Positions 48,806 through 62,039 of a DNA stretch of 64,000 nt are shown here, piece after piece. Position numbers and translations under genes: made by a program. This DNA is from Sisyra terminalis (Eukaryota > Arthropoda > Insecta > Neuroptera > Sisyridae), in NCBI GenBank assembly GCA_958496175.1, contig OY292275.1, forward strand, positions 23,785,001-23,849,000, in the 5' to 3' direction. Below the pieces are notes generated by a model that was not told where the DNA came from, did not search any database, and was given only the letters and a program-made list of their open reading frames with translations. Each line of letters opens with the position of its first letter. Position 1 is the stretch's first letter.

Positions 48806-51800
48806 AAATTTTGGAATATCCATTCGGTTTTTTTATGTATTAAGTAAACTCAATTAAGCTTATGCGTGTAAGAACGAATTGACGGTGTAATCCGATAAAA
48901 TCAAATAGAGCAAAATGCATAAGAGTAAAACCTAGTTCCAAATCGAATTCAAATCTCTAGAAAAGAGAAGGGATGAACTTGTAATTATTTTGCATAGATA
49001 AATATTTTTACTGAACTATTTTTCTCCCTAGAGAAATCAAGTAATCAAGTGAATTAAATTATTGATTTTTGCAATCGTATTACGATCGTATAAAACACAA
49101 TTTACCCCAAACTATTTTTCCGATGAATAGACATTGTCGAGCATTATATCATAAAAGAGGTTCAATTCCTAAAGGAAATTAATTTCTCTAATGTCTCATT
49201 TCGTATCAGTTCCTAATGAATTACAAATTGCCTCGCCATCAGAAACCTATTAAAGTAAATGAAAGAAAATGAACTCTTATATATCTTTACTTTTTAAAGT
49301 CATAAAAGTTACTGTATCGAAGAAAAAAACAAACTTTCCATACAAAACGAAACAAAATTGAAATTAGGAAAAAAATGAAATTTATTCAAATCGAGGTATT
49401 AACATACAAATTTAATAGAGTAAATACTTGCTTCTTAAATTATTTTTCATCTTTGGCTGTGGTTGTTTGAATTGTGGAAATAAACATATTTTTGAGGAAA
49501 ATTTCAATAAAAATGAATCTAGTTCAGACAATAATAACTTCCATCCTCTTAAAATAAAAATTTTGTCGTTTTATATTAGAAAGACTTAAATGACGGTGAC
49601 TCTTTCGAATGTTACTTCCGTCATCTTCCAAAAATATTTACCTGTCCTCAATCTACAAATTTAAACGTTCAAAATTTACATATTTTTTCAAAATAAGATG
49701 TAAATATACAATCGAAGAAAATCAATTTATTTTATGTAATGTACAGAGAAAATGTTATAATGCAGATATTTCGAAAATGTAATAATCTTTCAATAAGATC
49801 AAGTAGCTATTTGTTGACTTAGAACATCCAGCTTTGTTTTGTTTAAGTCAAAGCCGTCTTGATCATATCTTCTTTAAAAAAGATATCACAATAGTCGACT
49901 TTTCATACTGTTATTATCATTATATAACAATATGCAAATTAAATTTCCGGATTTCCACTTGAACTGTTTCCAAATGACTTTTACTCTCCTTTTCCATTAG
50001 AAATGTATATACAGCATCAAATCAGAAGATACGCAAGAGGCTATCAAATATTCGCGTTCAAATAAAGCCTTGCCCATTGAAATTGATAATTTAAGGCATG
50101 AACAAACACAAACAATATCTCGAAACTAAATGTTTTATAATGCAACGGGCAAAAGTTTCAATTTCACGTATTGCAAAAGGCAATATTCCCCAAAGTTAGG
50201 ACAGTAAAACGTACACCAAATAAAACAAGTCCTGTGCGTTTTATTATTGTTATTTTCCGCAATTTGTTGCCTAAATAATTCACGGTTCAACTTTCCAATT
50301 TTCCCTAATGCACGTGTCGAGAATGGGATGAAGCTTTTATGGCCTGTACACACTCAGTTTTGAATACGAACGAGCTTTAATATATTTGTGGAAAAATGAC
50401 GAACGTATATGCGTGTTTATATAGTCAGGGAGTTACTGCTCTTTTTTAACTTCTTCTATATCTAACAAAAAAAAATCCTTAAAATCCTGGTCTATTGCTT
50501 TCTAGAAGAAAATACGACTTTTATCAAGGAAAAAATGAACTTAATATTGCATAAAGAATATTGGTGCATGTGAAGTTATTCCCAATTGAAATTGTGCATT
50601 AAAACCAATCCTTTACATATGGGTATATTGATCAAATTGTAAAATTTTCATTGAAGCAAAGATACCTGTCTTTTTCAAAAAAGAACAACGCAAGAGTTTC
50701 AGTAAATTTGTATCATTGATACAAAAATTAGCAATAAAAATTTTGAACCAAAAAAAAATATTGCAAAAATACAGCAAGTTATTGATATATGAGAAAGCTA
50801 AATGTTTTTTTTTTTTCCATTCTACAAATACAATAGTGAATAATATCAGATTTTTCGATTCATTTTTAGAAGTTAAACTAAAAACAACTATATTCATGAG
50901 GAATTTGATATTTTTTTAAAAAAATCAGGTAAAATAACTAAATGTCTAAACTGAGAAAAAAGAAATCGATCAAGTGTGTACCGGACCACATACAGTAACA
51001 GTAAATGTCACTTGGCACTAGGTAATCTGGTGGCCAAAAATATAACTACTTTCGCGGTGTTAGTTCCATTATAGTAAATCAAAATGTTTTTATCAGTTAA
51101 TGAAGTTTCCGAATTTATTGAATCTTCCTCAAAGTGTAGAATCTTTGTGGAAGAAAAGGAAATAGTTATGATCATGTTATTGAATAAAATCTATTTATTA
51201 CTCATGGCATCAAACTTGAATCTTTTGCTCATAAAACTTATGAAGAAAAATCAGGAATTGAATTGTTCCAGGGTGGACTTATCATCTCAAGTAGAAGCCC
51301 ATGACTTGCATACTCTCCCGACGGGATATTATTTGAAAATGATAAACTGATGAAATGAATGCAAATAAAACGTTTGTACTTAGGTAAACGAAGATTACTG
51401 ATGTCGCGATTCGAAACACCAATCAATAGTACAAATTAACATTCGCTGAACGAACATTTTCAAACTCTAATAGTTTGATAATAGAATAATGTATTTCGCA
51501 AAAATAGCTCTTTTTCATAGTATTTCTTAAAGACACTAAAATAAAATCAGAACTATAAATTTAGAGAGAAAAAAATGAATTAATCGAATGCTCGTTACTT
51601 TCAGCTTATTAAAGAGAGGTATTTAATTATGCAAGTTTTTAAAAAAAGCATTCTATGAAAGAGTAGTAGATCTCATCAAAAATTACTACTAAACTTAAAG
51701 ACACTATATATGCAGCTGGAATATGTGCCTACGACAGCTGCGCAGTAACGAATCTGTACTAGAGAACCTTAGTATCTGAAGTCCGTTTTTCGAGTTTCAG

Positions 51801-52050
51801 TGTTAAGATCATCTTAATTCAAGTTCAGATGATCTCTGTAAAGTCAAACTATTAATTTCTATTTTATATTAGTGGGTAATAATTTACTAAAGCAAAAGTT
51901 ATCCCTTCTCACATAGAAAGCCAAACTTAAGGTAGTATACACAGTGATAACTAATTTGGACTTCAAGATACTGTGACTCACTATTACAGATTTATTTTCG
52001 GAGTAAAAGTAGTGGTTATCAATGCTACTCTTTCCCTGTTAATACCAGGT
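48806..52050. other. Gene-poor interval
   Basis: AT-rich with no recognised gene. At 51000-51130 a repeat begins that recurs at 63310-64000. Frames at 50135-50353 and 50613-50919 show no coding character. Confidence 0.45.
51000..51350 (+). repeat. Dispersed unit with a short MFLSVNEVSEF open frame
   Basis: An upstream block AATCTGGTGGCCAAAAATA is followed by an ATG frame at 51084-51350 (MFLSVNEVSEFIESSSKCRI...). The window's right end has AATCTGGTGGTCAAAAATA (63340) and an ATG frame MFLSINDVLKL (63969). The start of the protein is reminiscent of a short helical, SAM-like N-terminus, but the copy decays into Leu/Ile-rich sequence. It is probably a multicopy element relic. Confidence 0.4.
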
Positions 52051-52054
52051 ATGT

Positions 52055-52380
52055 AAATATAAAACCGGAATTTGCCAATAAGTGGTGCTGGCTGCCAATA
52101 GAGAGTCTGCCAAACCATGTCATTAAGACAATTTGTGTTTTGATTGATGAATTGACAAAGATTTTCAATTCGCAAAAGTATAAACTTTCTACGATTTCGT
52201 CACTATTGATAGCATTGAACATATCGAGTTTTATGCCTAAAAAGTACAATTCACGGACAACATTGATTTTCTATTATCATTTACACAAAAATTACAGCGG
52301 AATCGTATTGAATGCTCGTCGAAGCTTACTTTGAGCACACTCTCAGGAAATCTCAATGTTTTAAGGGGATTTAAAAAACC
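52055..52380 (+). mobile_element. Mariner-like fragment, second copy
   Basis: Aligns with 25070-25380: shared ACCGGAATT.GCCAAT, CCAAACCATGTCATT.AGACA, and GGAAATCTCAATGTTTTAA in the same order and orientation. Frames are broken, and the catalytic half seen at 25 kb is absent. Confidence 0.7.
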
Positions 52381-52564
52381 GATTTCATATTAACCCCCTA
52401 GTAAGGTATAATATTGTATCCAAATTTGATGCCAAAATTCTTTTAGATAAGCATTAAAAATTTGGGATTTACAATTGTACTAAACCCCAAGGTTCAATTA
52501 CTTAGACTGATTTTTATTTTTTTTAATGCTAAAGTCATATCATATTTTCGAAGACATTTTTCGA

Positions 52565-53028
52565 ACAATGGTTCTTAATCTGAGTTCAATCAAGTGTCAG
52601 GGGTTCGGTAAGTCAGTCTCGCGGGTTTGACCAGTTTTTTTTTTAAATTTGTGCAACTATGTATAAATCTGTGGCTTGATTCTAAAAAGGCCAAAATCAA
52701 AAATGCTAGTTTGTATAAAAAAGCATTAAAAAATATTTAATAATGACATAAAAATGACATTGGCAGACATAATGCAAGTACAACTTATTTTAGTTTATTA
52801 TTAGACATTGGCCTTTATAGAATTAAATATTTACTAAATTAGAAACTTTTGATATAAATAACACAAAATTTGGAAAAATTGACATTGGCTCTTTTAGATC
52901 CAAGAAATATATTCCTGGGTTTTGAATTTAAAAAAATCATATTTTAATTTTCCCATTAAGAAGGATTCAGTGAATGCGCATATGAAATTGATGGGGGTCA
53001 GTACGTCCAACAATATTAAAAACCACTG
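52565..53028. mobile_element. hAT-type element related to 16096-16310
   Basis: The left end CAATGGTTCTTAAT is followed by GTAAGTCAGTCTCGCGGGTT, as in the 16 kb copy (GAGTCAGTCTCGCAGGTTTG). The right end has TTCAGTGAATGCGCATATGA and ATTAAAAACCACTG. It is longer than the 16 kb element by about 250 bases of AT-rich sequence. Confidence 0.6.
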
Positions 53029-55896
53029 TTCTAGAGTATAGTAGGTTAATTATTTTTAAACAATTTTATTTTTATTTTTACTTTCAAAAACGACAAACGC
53101 ACGTTTGCCTTAAATCGATAGCGTAGAACAAACGAGAACGAAAAGCAGCCAAGCCTTTGAAAATCAAATATTTATGGTCAAAACTCACAACTTTCCTGTA
53201 ATTACAAAGAAGAACTAAATTACTTTCTGTCACAAAATGAAACCAAAAACGAAAGTCTACATCAAAAATAAAAATGACAATTATAGACGAAAGATTACGA
53301 AAATCGAGACGTTACAACTCCGTCATATTAATTTGATTATTAAGAAAATTACAAATCTAATTTTAAAATAATCTTTACTTTGGCCAGCTTTATTAAATTT
53401 ATTTGAAATGTTATGTCTGTTATTTTGAAAAACTGAAATTTTTTTATCAGTTGAGGCCTCAACTCTTAATTCTATTTTGGTCTTCAATCGTTTCAATTAT
53501 ATAAACGAGTAGGAAGTATGTTCGACAGAATGTATCGGTAGTGACCAAAATAAACCATTCGTATAGAAAATCCCATATAGTTTCATTATCCGTCAAGGTC
53601 ATTATTTGCGAAAAAAAAATCCTTTAAATAACCGGTCTAAAAGCTTTCAGAATTAGAGTAATCATAGTTCATTATGCAAAGCCTCGTGACTCTTAAACAT
53701 TAATATACACATTATAGACACTCATGAACGATACTTGATGGTAAACAATTTTTTTGAATCGATGACGAATAAAGCAAATATTTTTCCAAGTAATTATAAA
53801 ATGCGACCTTGACCATCTCACTCTGATCTAATAAAAAAATTAAAAAAGCAAGAGAGAAAAAAAAATACATATATTCTACTCATCCAAGAACAAGTTTGGT
53901 CATTTTCCCAACTACTTAAATGCGTCTTTTCAGCCGGATTACCTTGTACCGTTACAAAACGGGGAATTTCAATAATTTGCAAATTAAATTTCACGTAAAT
54001 TCCAAAATCCTTCCATAAATAATCCCTTCTGAAAATAAAATTTTAGCAATCCCATCTCCCAAGACACATAAAAAAAGCACAAAAATGCGTTTGGTAATTT
54101 ATTTAAAAGCTCACGCACATATATGGAATAATTTGGCTTCAATTGTTTGTAGAAATGAAATATTAAAAGGCACACTTCAATGCCAATCAATACTCGTTTA
54201 CCACGTGCACATTAACGGGACCAGACACCCAAAATCCAATTTTAATTAATTTCGTTGTATTTACTCGATATATCCGATTATGCGATTATTCGAATGCAAT
54301 TGTAAACACCTGTCGATCTCATATAGAAAGAGATGGTAAAAAGGGCTATATTTCACTTTAACACGGAAACAGATGCATTTAGATTTCATGTTTCACATCA
54401 GATTAAAAAAAAAAAAGTTGGGAAAAGTGTCGTTATAACAAATCGAAATCAAAATATCCCTCTTAAACAATTGATCGAGGGTAGATAAACAGAGGGAGAA
54501 ACACAATGTTTTTCTATTGCTTTGAAAAGCAATTCATATTATTGATCCTTTAAAATCTAGACAGTAATAGAGATATAAATTTTGGAAATAGCATAAATAT
54601 TAAGAAGTTTATTCAGGGAAGCAATATAAATTACACAAAAGAGGTTAAGGAAACATAGCTCTTTTAGTGCTTAACGATTTGGATAACGCAAAGGAAAATC
54701 CATGGAAAATGTTATTCTTTATCTTTATCTATACAAACCCTTATCGTGAATAAACAATAGCATCTCGCTCCCGCTAATTTCAAAGGAATTGTATTAATCT
54801 GATAATATTTATACTGAAATATTAATGAGAAAATATTTCCATAACGAAACAATCTTAGTTTTATATACTTTTCCTTGCCCAAAGCAATGCTTAAGTAATA
54901 GTTAAAGAATGTTTCAATAAAAAAATTTCTATATGGAAACTAGACAAAAAAGAAACACATGAGAACTAGAAGAGCTAAAAAAAATTTTTTTTTATTCTTT
55001 ATAAACGTAAACTTTAAATCAATTAAAACAGTGCATCGACATAGTATTCCTCTAATTATTATCTAGAATAGGAAAATACAACCTTTGTCGCTTGCGGGAG
55101 ACTATTCTTTTTCAATACCATTGATCATTAATTTAAAAAAAACAATACTGTGCAAGAAAAATATTAGTAGAATCGATATTGAAAGATGAGTAAAACGTTC
55201 AGCACAGAATACAATAAAATTGATTTCTCTATCATTTAAAAATATTGAATTATAAAACACAATTAAAACCTTTGTTGTATTATACCAATTGGGAAAATTT
55301 GTCCCACAAAAGTGAAATTGAGTGCAAAACCAAAATCGGTGTTCTTCACTAATTGAAATTATCTTAAGGATTCCATATGTAGTTTATATGGGAAAATCTA
55401 TTTATCTTATATCTATCAATCTATGTATGTAAAACCGTTTGTCCTGATTGAATGATAGATCCAATCATAGCCTAAACCGCTGGTCGAGGAGACGTGAAAT
55501 TTGGAGGATACATTCCTTATATGATGTAGATTAAAGATTTTTGAAAATTTTTCCCCTAAAACGATGAAAAGCGGTAACAAAGGCAGTATAGGATAACACA
55601 TGGTCTGATCAACAATCAAAATATCAAATTTAATAATCAAGGATTTAACATAAAACAATTTAATTAAACATTGTCAAAAATTGATTAACTATTTCGATTT
55701 AAATTTGAAATGGAAACAATAATATAACCACTACAAAAGAAAAATGTTTCTAATGATACTTTATTGATGTCTTTCGAATAGTAGGACGACAAGTACAAAT
55801 CTGTGGACACTTTGGTGTACGGATAATGCTATAAACTATCCTGTGGAGTTCCTTAATGGAAGAGTAAAATATTTTTTTTTTATTTTTTGAACTGAA

Positions 55897-56163
55897 ATGG
55901 ATAATACCTTAAGAATATTGTGTCAAAATTTCAAGTCGATTAGGGCAAAATTGACGAAGTTATTAGTATTTTTATACCTGTCCGATTTTTTTATCATTGG
56001 ATCAACTAATCCCTTACATATAAGCCAAGTACAGCAGGAAGCTGGAAGACAAACTAAAGGTAGGATTCACCGTAAGAGGTGCAAATATGAGCAAAAAGGA
56101 GCTTTAGACATCATGGATGATAGCGACATCCTTTATGGACCTGGTATTGATGATTCAATGTGA
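55897..56163 (+). other. 88-codon open frame, unrecognised
   Basis: Starts MDNTLRILCQNF and ends with a compact hydrophilic stretch (GRIHRKRCKYEQKG, then MDDSDILYGPGIDDSM) before TGA. A strong donor-like AG/GTAAGT follows directly at 56164. It may be a decayed transposon or retrocopy end. No family is recognised, and coding status is doubtful. Confidence 0.25.
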
Positions 56164-56249
56164 GGTAAGTCGATAAAATTCGCTTATGAACGATTTATAC
56201 CAGTTTTTAGTGATCAAAACTTTAAAACATTTTCCCCTCAACTTACATC

Positions 56250-56554
56250 GGTACCCCTCATAACTTCAAAACTACTACACCGATCCTTTTGAAATTTTGA
56301 ACACTATTTCTGTACATAATTTACGAGAGATAACGCTGAAGAGCTTTTTCTCGCATTTTTACTTTACAATAATAAATATTATAGCCGTTTTTTTCGCAAA
56401 AAAACGCGTTTTTTCCTTCAAAGTGTTCCAAAAAATTGAAAAATTGAAATTTCGAAAAACCCTCTCAGCGTTACCTGGGAAAAACTATTATCTAACGAAT
56501 GAACTTTGATTTTTTGATTTCAGATGATCCAGCACTAAGTTATGAGAGGCACCG
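56250..56554. mobile_element. Short TIR element (MITE-like)
   Basis: CGGTACCCCTCATAACTT on the left and AAGTTATGAGAGGCACCG on the right are imperfect inverted repeats enclosing about 305 noncoding bases, including the palindromic-looking AAAAAACGCGTTTTTT. Confidence 0.5.
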
Positions 56555-57252
56555 CAATTCTACTTTTTTCTGAGACACGTCCGATTAATTGCTGTTATTG
56601 TCGTATTTTTTAATATTTTTATGAAAATTTTTACAATAATCTTCGAATGTCATACTTTAATGTACCATTCGTTTTAAGAAAGATATTTTAACTATGCCAT
56701 CACAAAATATTCACAAAAAACATGCCTTTATTTTGTACAAACTAGATTTACCCCCCTTAATACAGTTAATCCACCTGGTCTTCTATCTCATACACTTTTC
56801 CTGAAAGTGGATGTTGCAGTAATGCTACTGCAAAATCTCAACCCATCAAAGTTATGCAATAGAACCAGGTTACGTGTGAAAGTCTTGTAAAAAAATTTGG
56901 TTGATGCCACTATATTTATTGGCTTCGTTCAAGGTGAATAAGTATTTATTTTAAGGATATCACTTATACCGTTAGAGAATCCATTCGAGCTTTAAAGACT
57001 ACAATTCCCCCTTAAGTTGTGTTTCACCATGACAACAAATAAAACACAGGGTCAATTACTAAAAACAGCAGAAATCGATCTAAAGAGAGTATGTCGAGTA
57101 TACTCGAGAGTATATCTACTGTCTAGTGCTGTTAGCACCTGAACGGAAAACCTGGAATGTCGTGTGTAAATAGGTACTTCTTTCTATTAAGATATTGTAA
57201 TTGGGTATTTTTTTATATACTTCATCAAAACCAACTTTGAAATTATGTAGAT

Positions 57253-57482
57253 CAGTATTTCTCAAACTATAGGTTGCGACTGAGTATTGAATGGGTTCTA
57301 TATATATGGGCGATTCGGTACTCTATAAAACATGAATAAAAGAAATAGGAAGTGATAAATTTGATATTTCCAATAACATTACTAATGTTTATGTTCTCTT
57401 TTCTCAAAGACTAGAAGAGGTGGGTTCCAAGATTGGAAATTTTTGTTAAATGGGTCGGAACCCATTCAACTTTGGAAACCAC
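57253..57482. mobile_element. hAT-type MITE
   Basis: Left CAGTATTTCTCAAACTATAG. On the right, read inward, AGTGGTTTCCAAAGTTGAAT and GGGTTCCGACCCA. Internal copies of GGGTTC occur near both ends. Flanks ATGTAGAT and ACGTAGAA suggest an imperfect 8-base duplication. Confidence 0.6.
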
Positions 57483-57654
57483 TAACGTAGAATAATAAGC
57501 ATAAGAGAAACATACAAAGAATATTGATTTTTTACTTTACAAAAGTTGCTTAGCAAAAAATTTATTTAAAAATAAGATTAAACCCTTCGAGTAACTATAC
57601 TATAAACAAAATGAAATATACCAATCTTATATATTAAGATTGTTGATCAGTAGA

Positions 57655-57850
57655 ATGTTTTCGTTGGTGCGGAGAAATAGTCTCTCTCACTCCATCCGCA
57701 TCCATTTCATGCATATTACAACTTGCGTTATACTTGAACTACTAAGCTCAACAGATTTTGCTCACTCACTCTTCTCCACCAAAATTGCATTTCGTTGTAG
57801 TTAAAGCAGCTGATCTCTGTTCGTAATACTTTCCGTTAAGATGGGGTCTA
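57655..57850 (+). repeat. 200-base dispersed repeat (copy 2)
   Basis: Inverted relative of 33611-33840, conserved over the whole length apart from scattered substitutions. Neither copy has obvious terminal repeats. Confidence 0.75.
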
Positions 57851-59530
57851 ACGAGTTCTACACTAGTCATATTTTAAGTTTAGATTTATATTTTGTTCAG
57901 CAAAGCAGGCGGATAACAGCTAATACATTATACTTTCCTACTTATTTAATGTAAAAAATGTCTGTGTATCGATTGAATGTATTTCTTTTTTAACAAATGT
58001 CTTTAATGGGAACAAAGTTTAGTAAGGTGCTACACCAAAAATACTGTTCATTACTAATTTGACTGGATATATTTTGAAAGAGTGTATGACAAAACAGAAC
58101 ATGTCATATTTACCTAAGTCGTTTAAGTTTAATTTCCCTTGTATTCTATGCGATAATCCTACAAATCTATTTTGTGTATTTTTTTTAAATTCAAAGTTTT
58201 CGAAGGATAACATATTTCGTGTTCTACTAGTTTTACTAGTTTGTGATCGATCACGTAGTTTTATAAAGAAAATTTTATTATAACAGGTTTTTTTTTCATT
58301 TTTAAATCAATAAGCCAACCTTTCGAATGCAAAAAATGGACTTTCTGAAGTGTAACACTACTCATAGTAGATATTTTAGAAAAATTATATTTAGACACAA
58401 CCATACCAATATCTACAGTAAATATTTAATGTATTAAATGAGTAAAAAGCTGACATTTACGATGAAATTTTCGATATCAAAATAATTAAAATCTCAATTA
58501 TCGTGTGAACAAATCAACCTATTTCTCAAATAACACAAGAAATTTCTCCATTATTTATTCATGTATACGTTCATTGAAATTAATTAAGTAGAATTTTCAA
58601 ATCGAGCACAGAGTTGAGACGATATTTGTCGATTTATACAACAAACCTAAAAAACGTATATTGTAGAATTACAATTCCGTCGTTGATGTATGTATCATGT
58701 ATAGGATCTCTCGCTGGAAGTTTCTATAGTTTTTGTTCCAAATTTAATACGATGAAAGTGACATAATTTAATCAGTATTGTATGATAATATTCTAAGCCA
58801 TTATCAATAAAACCACCTTCGATATGTAATGATTACTTTTATAATGCGTTTCAATATAAATGACGCAAATGGAACCTTGAAATATTCCACAAAGATTACA
58901 AATACGATACGAAACTATAAATATTCACTTCAATTATAAGAACTATATTTCGTGAAAAATAATTCTACATTACGATTTCTAAATGTTGAATTGAATTTAT
59001 GAGGGCAATTAATTAATTACAATAATAGAATATGGAAAGAAATTGAAATTCAAAAATAAATTTTATATTTCTTTCCATTTATTCGATTCATTGCAAGTTT
59101 AGTTACAATTATTTAAATTGTAAAACTATAGATATGTTAAAAGTTGATATAATTATTAAAATATTTATTGTTTTATGGCTAGTATTCATAATCCTGCCTT
59201 CAATTTATAGAAGTCCAATTCAATCAATGCTAAATATTTTGTTTACAACAAACTTATTTCCAGTTTTTGTAATTTAATAATTATTTAGCCTTTCGGTGAC
59301 TCAACAAATCGAATCGATTATTTTGAAAACGTTTAATCAACAATACTCTGGTATATGATGACGTACTGTGATGCTTGGAAAATAATTTATTTATTTACTT
59401 TTTTGGATAATGGAACATTTTTTTTTACAGTGCATACATATTTTCTTGGATTATATATTGTTCAATCTAGACCAATATCTTTTGTCGTTTTTCTGGTATA
59501 AAATATTTATTCTTTGATGCCAAAAAGTAT
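57851..59530. other. Anonymous AT-rich DNA
   Basis: I see no gene, repeat or regulatory element that can be supported in this stretch. Confidence 0.5.
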
Positions 59531-59680
59531 ATCCAGGTGATTTTTGACTTCCTCATTTGACGTAAAGGTTATGCCGTCTAAAATTTTTTGTAAAGATCGG
59601 AACCAATAATAATACGAAGGTGCCAGATCCGAAGTATATAGTAAGCATGGCATATATCTCATTAAAGCTGCAAAAACTTT
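59494..59680 (-). pseudogene. Mariner transposase C-terminal fragment, minus strand
   Basis: The minus frame reads TSDLAPSYYYWFRSLQKILD then GITFTSNEEVKNHLD, matching the end of mariner transposases (SPDLAPSDYHLFRSL...). The aspartate expected after APS is Tyr, so the catalytic triad is broken. It faces a second fragment of the same region at 59710-59830. Confidence 0.75.
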
Positions 59681-59709
59681 TGGCGAATTACCAAATTTGT
59701 ATGAAGTTT

Positions 59710-59830
59710 TTTAGACAGCAGAACCTTTACGTCAAATAAGGAGGTCAAAAATCACCTGGATCAGTTCTTTGCCATCGAAAAACAAAAATTTTGTGAACGT
59801 AAAATTGCTTTCCAAACAACCTACGATATA
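59710..59830 (+). pseudogene. Mariner transposase C-terminal fragment, plus strand
   Basis: Reads TFTSNKEVKNHLDQFFAIEK then QKFCERKIAF, overlapping the region encoded on the minus strand at 59533-59580 and extending further toward the C-terminus. Together the two make an inverted repeat of about 45 bases separated by about 130. Confidence 0.75.
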
Positions 59831-60379
59831 CGTCCTACCAAAGCTATAAATAACAAAAACGAGGAAGGCAAGCATGGCTCATGGCTCACCAGGTATTTGT
59901 GAAAACTGTCATTTAGCAAAGTTTTTTGAAATTTTTGTGACCCAACTGAAAGGTATGTTTATCCTTCAACGGCCAAAGTATGTTTACACATATTTCCATC
60001 ATTATCAAAATACCTTTGATTGAATTTTCTTTATACAATACATAGTTTCGTAGAAAACATTTTAACGATTTGGAAACACTTTTTACGTCAAGATGATTCA
60101 GGCATACCAAAGGCATTTTGGTAATGCTTGAAGTATATATAAACATATTTTACCCCTTACCTTATGAACTATGAGCTATGCATTCCTCCACCATCTTCGT
60201 TATTATATAAAAATGATAATAAGATTAACGTCAGTGATTTTATGTTAAATGATTCAATAAATTGTCATCAAATTTCATTAAAGATATACTCTTTAAGTAA
60301 TTCAAATATTTTGAAACTAGAGACCTTGTTAATAACATTTTCAATTATATTACTCTTATAATATTTGTGTGATCTAAGC

Positions 60380-60440
60380 CAGTGGTTCTTAAACTTCTTC
60401 AATCCTATCCCCTTTTCATCCTCTTTAATAAAGTATTTCT
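60380..60440. mobile_element. hAT-like terminus
   Basis: CAGTGGTTCTTAAACTTCTT is a typical hAT end. No partner end was found within a few hundred bases. Confidence 0.4.
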
Positions 60441-60907
60441 ATTTCTATAGTTAGAAACAAACAGCTATAATACTAACAAATTATTTCTTTTCAAATATAA
60501 GGACTTCTCTGTCCCCTTAGATGTTGGTACTCTTTCGACCTCGCGGTTAAAAATTATTGTACCAACGATTACATGGGTTCTCTCCATATCAAATTGTAAT
60601 CACGATGAATTATATTTTTGAATTTTATTTATAACGATAGCATGTTACAAAAATCATGTGATAAGGAATTGTATCCTTGTTTACTCATCGTTTTTTAAAC
60701 AAATTAAGTTGATTATGCCTAGATTAAGTTCAAAAATTTAGAAACGATTATATTATTAATAATTTATTACAAAATATGACACTCCTCATAACAAATATTA
60801 ATATTAACGAAAATAACAAGTGAATAAATGCTCGCAGGTATACGGTTTAAAACCACTTCCCTAAACCAATTGCAACTTGAATATAAAACTTACATTTTTT
60901 ATTATTA

Positions 60908-61404
60908 CAGTAAATTTTCAACTATCCTTGTGTGCATTATCCGTGCATGACTTTTTTAAATATTTGGGGTGGAATCAAAAATTTTCGTAATAACTAAGTA
61001 AAGCCATTAGCATGTTAAAACAATTCTGCCTTAGACATTAAAACAAAAGCTCAAACAAATGTATTTTTGATGTATTGTCCAGATATGTATTTCGATTGCC
61101 GAGCAATCTTCCTCAGTGATGATCAAGTAATTTTTGATATATGTTTCAAAACTTCTTGATCACCACTGAGGAAGATTGCTTGGCAATCGAAAAACGTATC
61201 TGGGAAATACATCAAATATAAATTTGTTTGAAGTTTTGTTCAAATTTATACGTTACTTTGGTAAATTATATTACATTAATAAGACCACAATATATTTTGT
61301 TTTTTTTTTTTAAATAAATAATTATAGTTTGGATTATCCATGTTTTTCGATAATCCGTGCCACCTCTACCCAACATTAGCCCGGGTAATCGGGAGCTTAC
61401 TGTA
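60908..61404. mobile_element. Pogo/Tigger-like nonautonomous element with an internal hairpin
   Basis: Bounded by TA-CAGTAAATTTTC and, inverted, TA-CAGTAAGCTCCCGATTAC, with TA at each junction as for Tc1/mariner/pogo insertions. The interior has an inverted pair: 61076-61125 (TTTCGATTGCCGAGCAATCT) and 61160-61205 (GAAGATTGCTTGGCAATCGA). The left terminal repeat is poorly conserved. Confidence 0.45.
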
Positions 61405-62039
61405 TTGGAATAGTATAACTTCTGTATTTTACGAAATTTTAACTAAGACTTGGAAGCAAATGTATATCCTACAATTTATTATAATTCTAAAACCAAATTT
61501 GTAATATTTTTTATATATAAAACTACTAAAATTTATTGGAAAAACCCAGCGTGGTTGATTAATACTGTACTTGTATGTAAAACATGGAATTTATTAATTT
61601 GAATGAGTACTGGGGTATAATATTTTTGGTTTCTTAATTTAAATAGTGTTTTTTCTGTTATATACAAAACGAAATTTATTAATATTTTAAACACGTAAAT
61701 TATGTAGTAGTAATGGAAATATTATTTTCAAAATTATAAACATCGTAAATTAACTAATGACAACATACGCACATTCATACATAAAATGCAATATCAAATG
61801 AATGTTGCAAAATGCAATGAAAATGATTATGCAACATATATAAAAATATAAGAAAATATAAATACAAATATTTTTTTGTGATGAGAACCAAACGAATTTT
61901 CCACAATAAGAATCACAATTTTTTCCGCCTTTGAGAAACTGCACAGAATAAACCACAACAACAATGCAAAAAAAAAACGAACTATTACTATTGGAAAACT
62001 GAAAAATTCACAAGAACAAACGAAAAACGATGGAACAAA

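Larger units (their letters stand above)
53029..57250. other. Gene-poor interval with transposon traces
   Basis: No intact gene. A Helitron-like phrase lies at 55420-55560 (CCTAAACCGCTGG, ACGTGAAATTTGGAGGATAC), an unassigned frame at 55897-56163, and a TIR element at 56250-56554. Confidence 0.45.
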
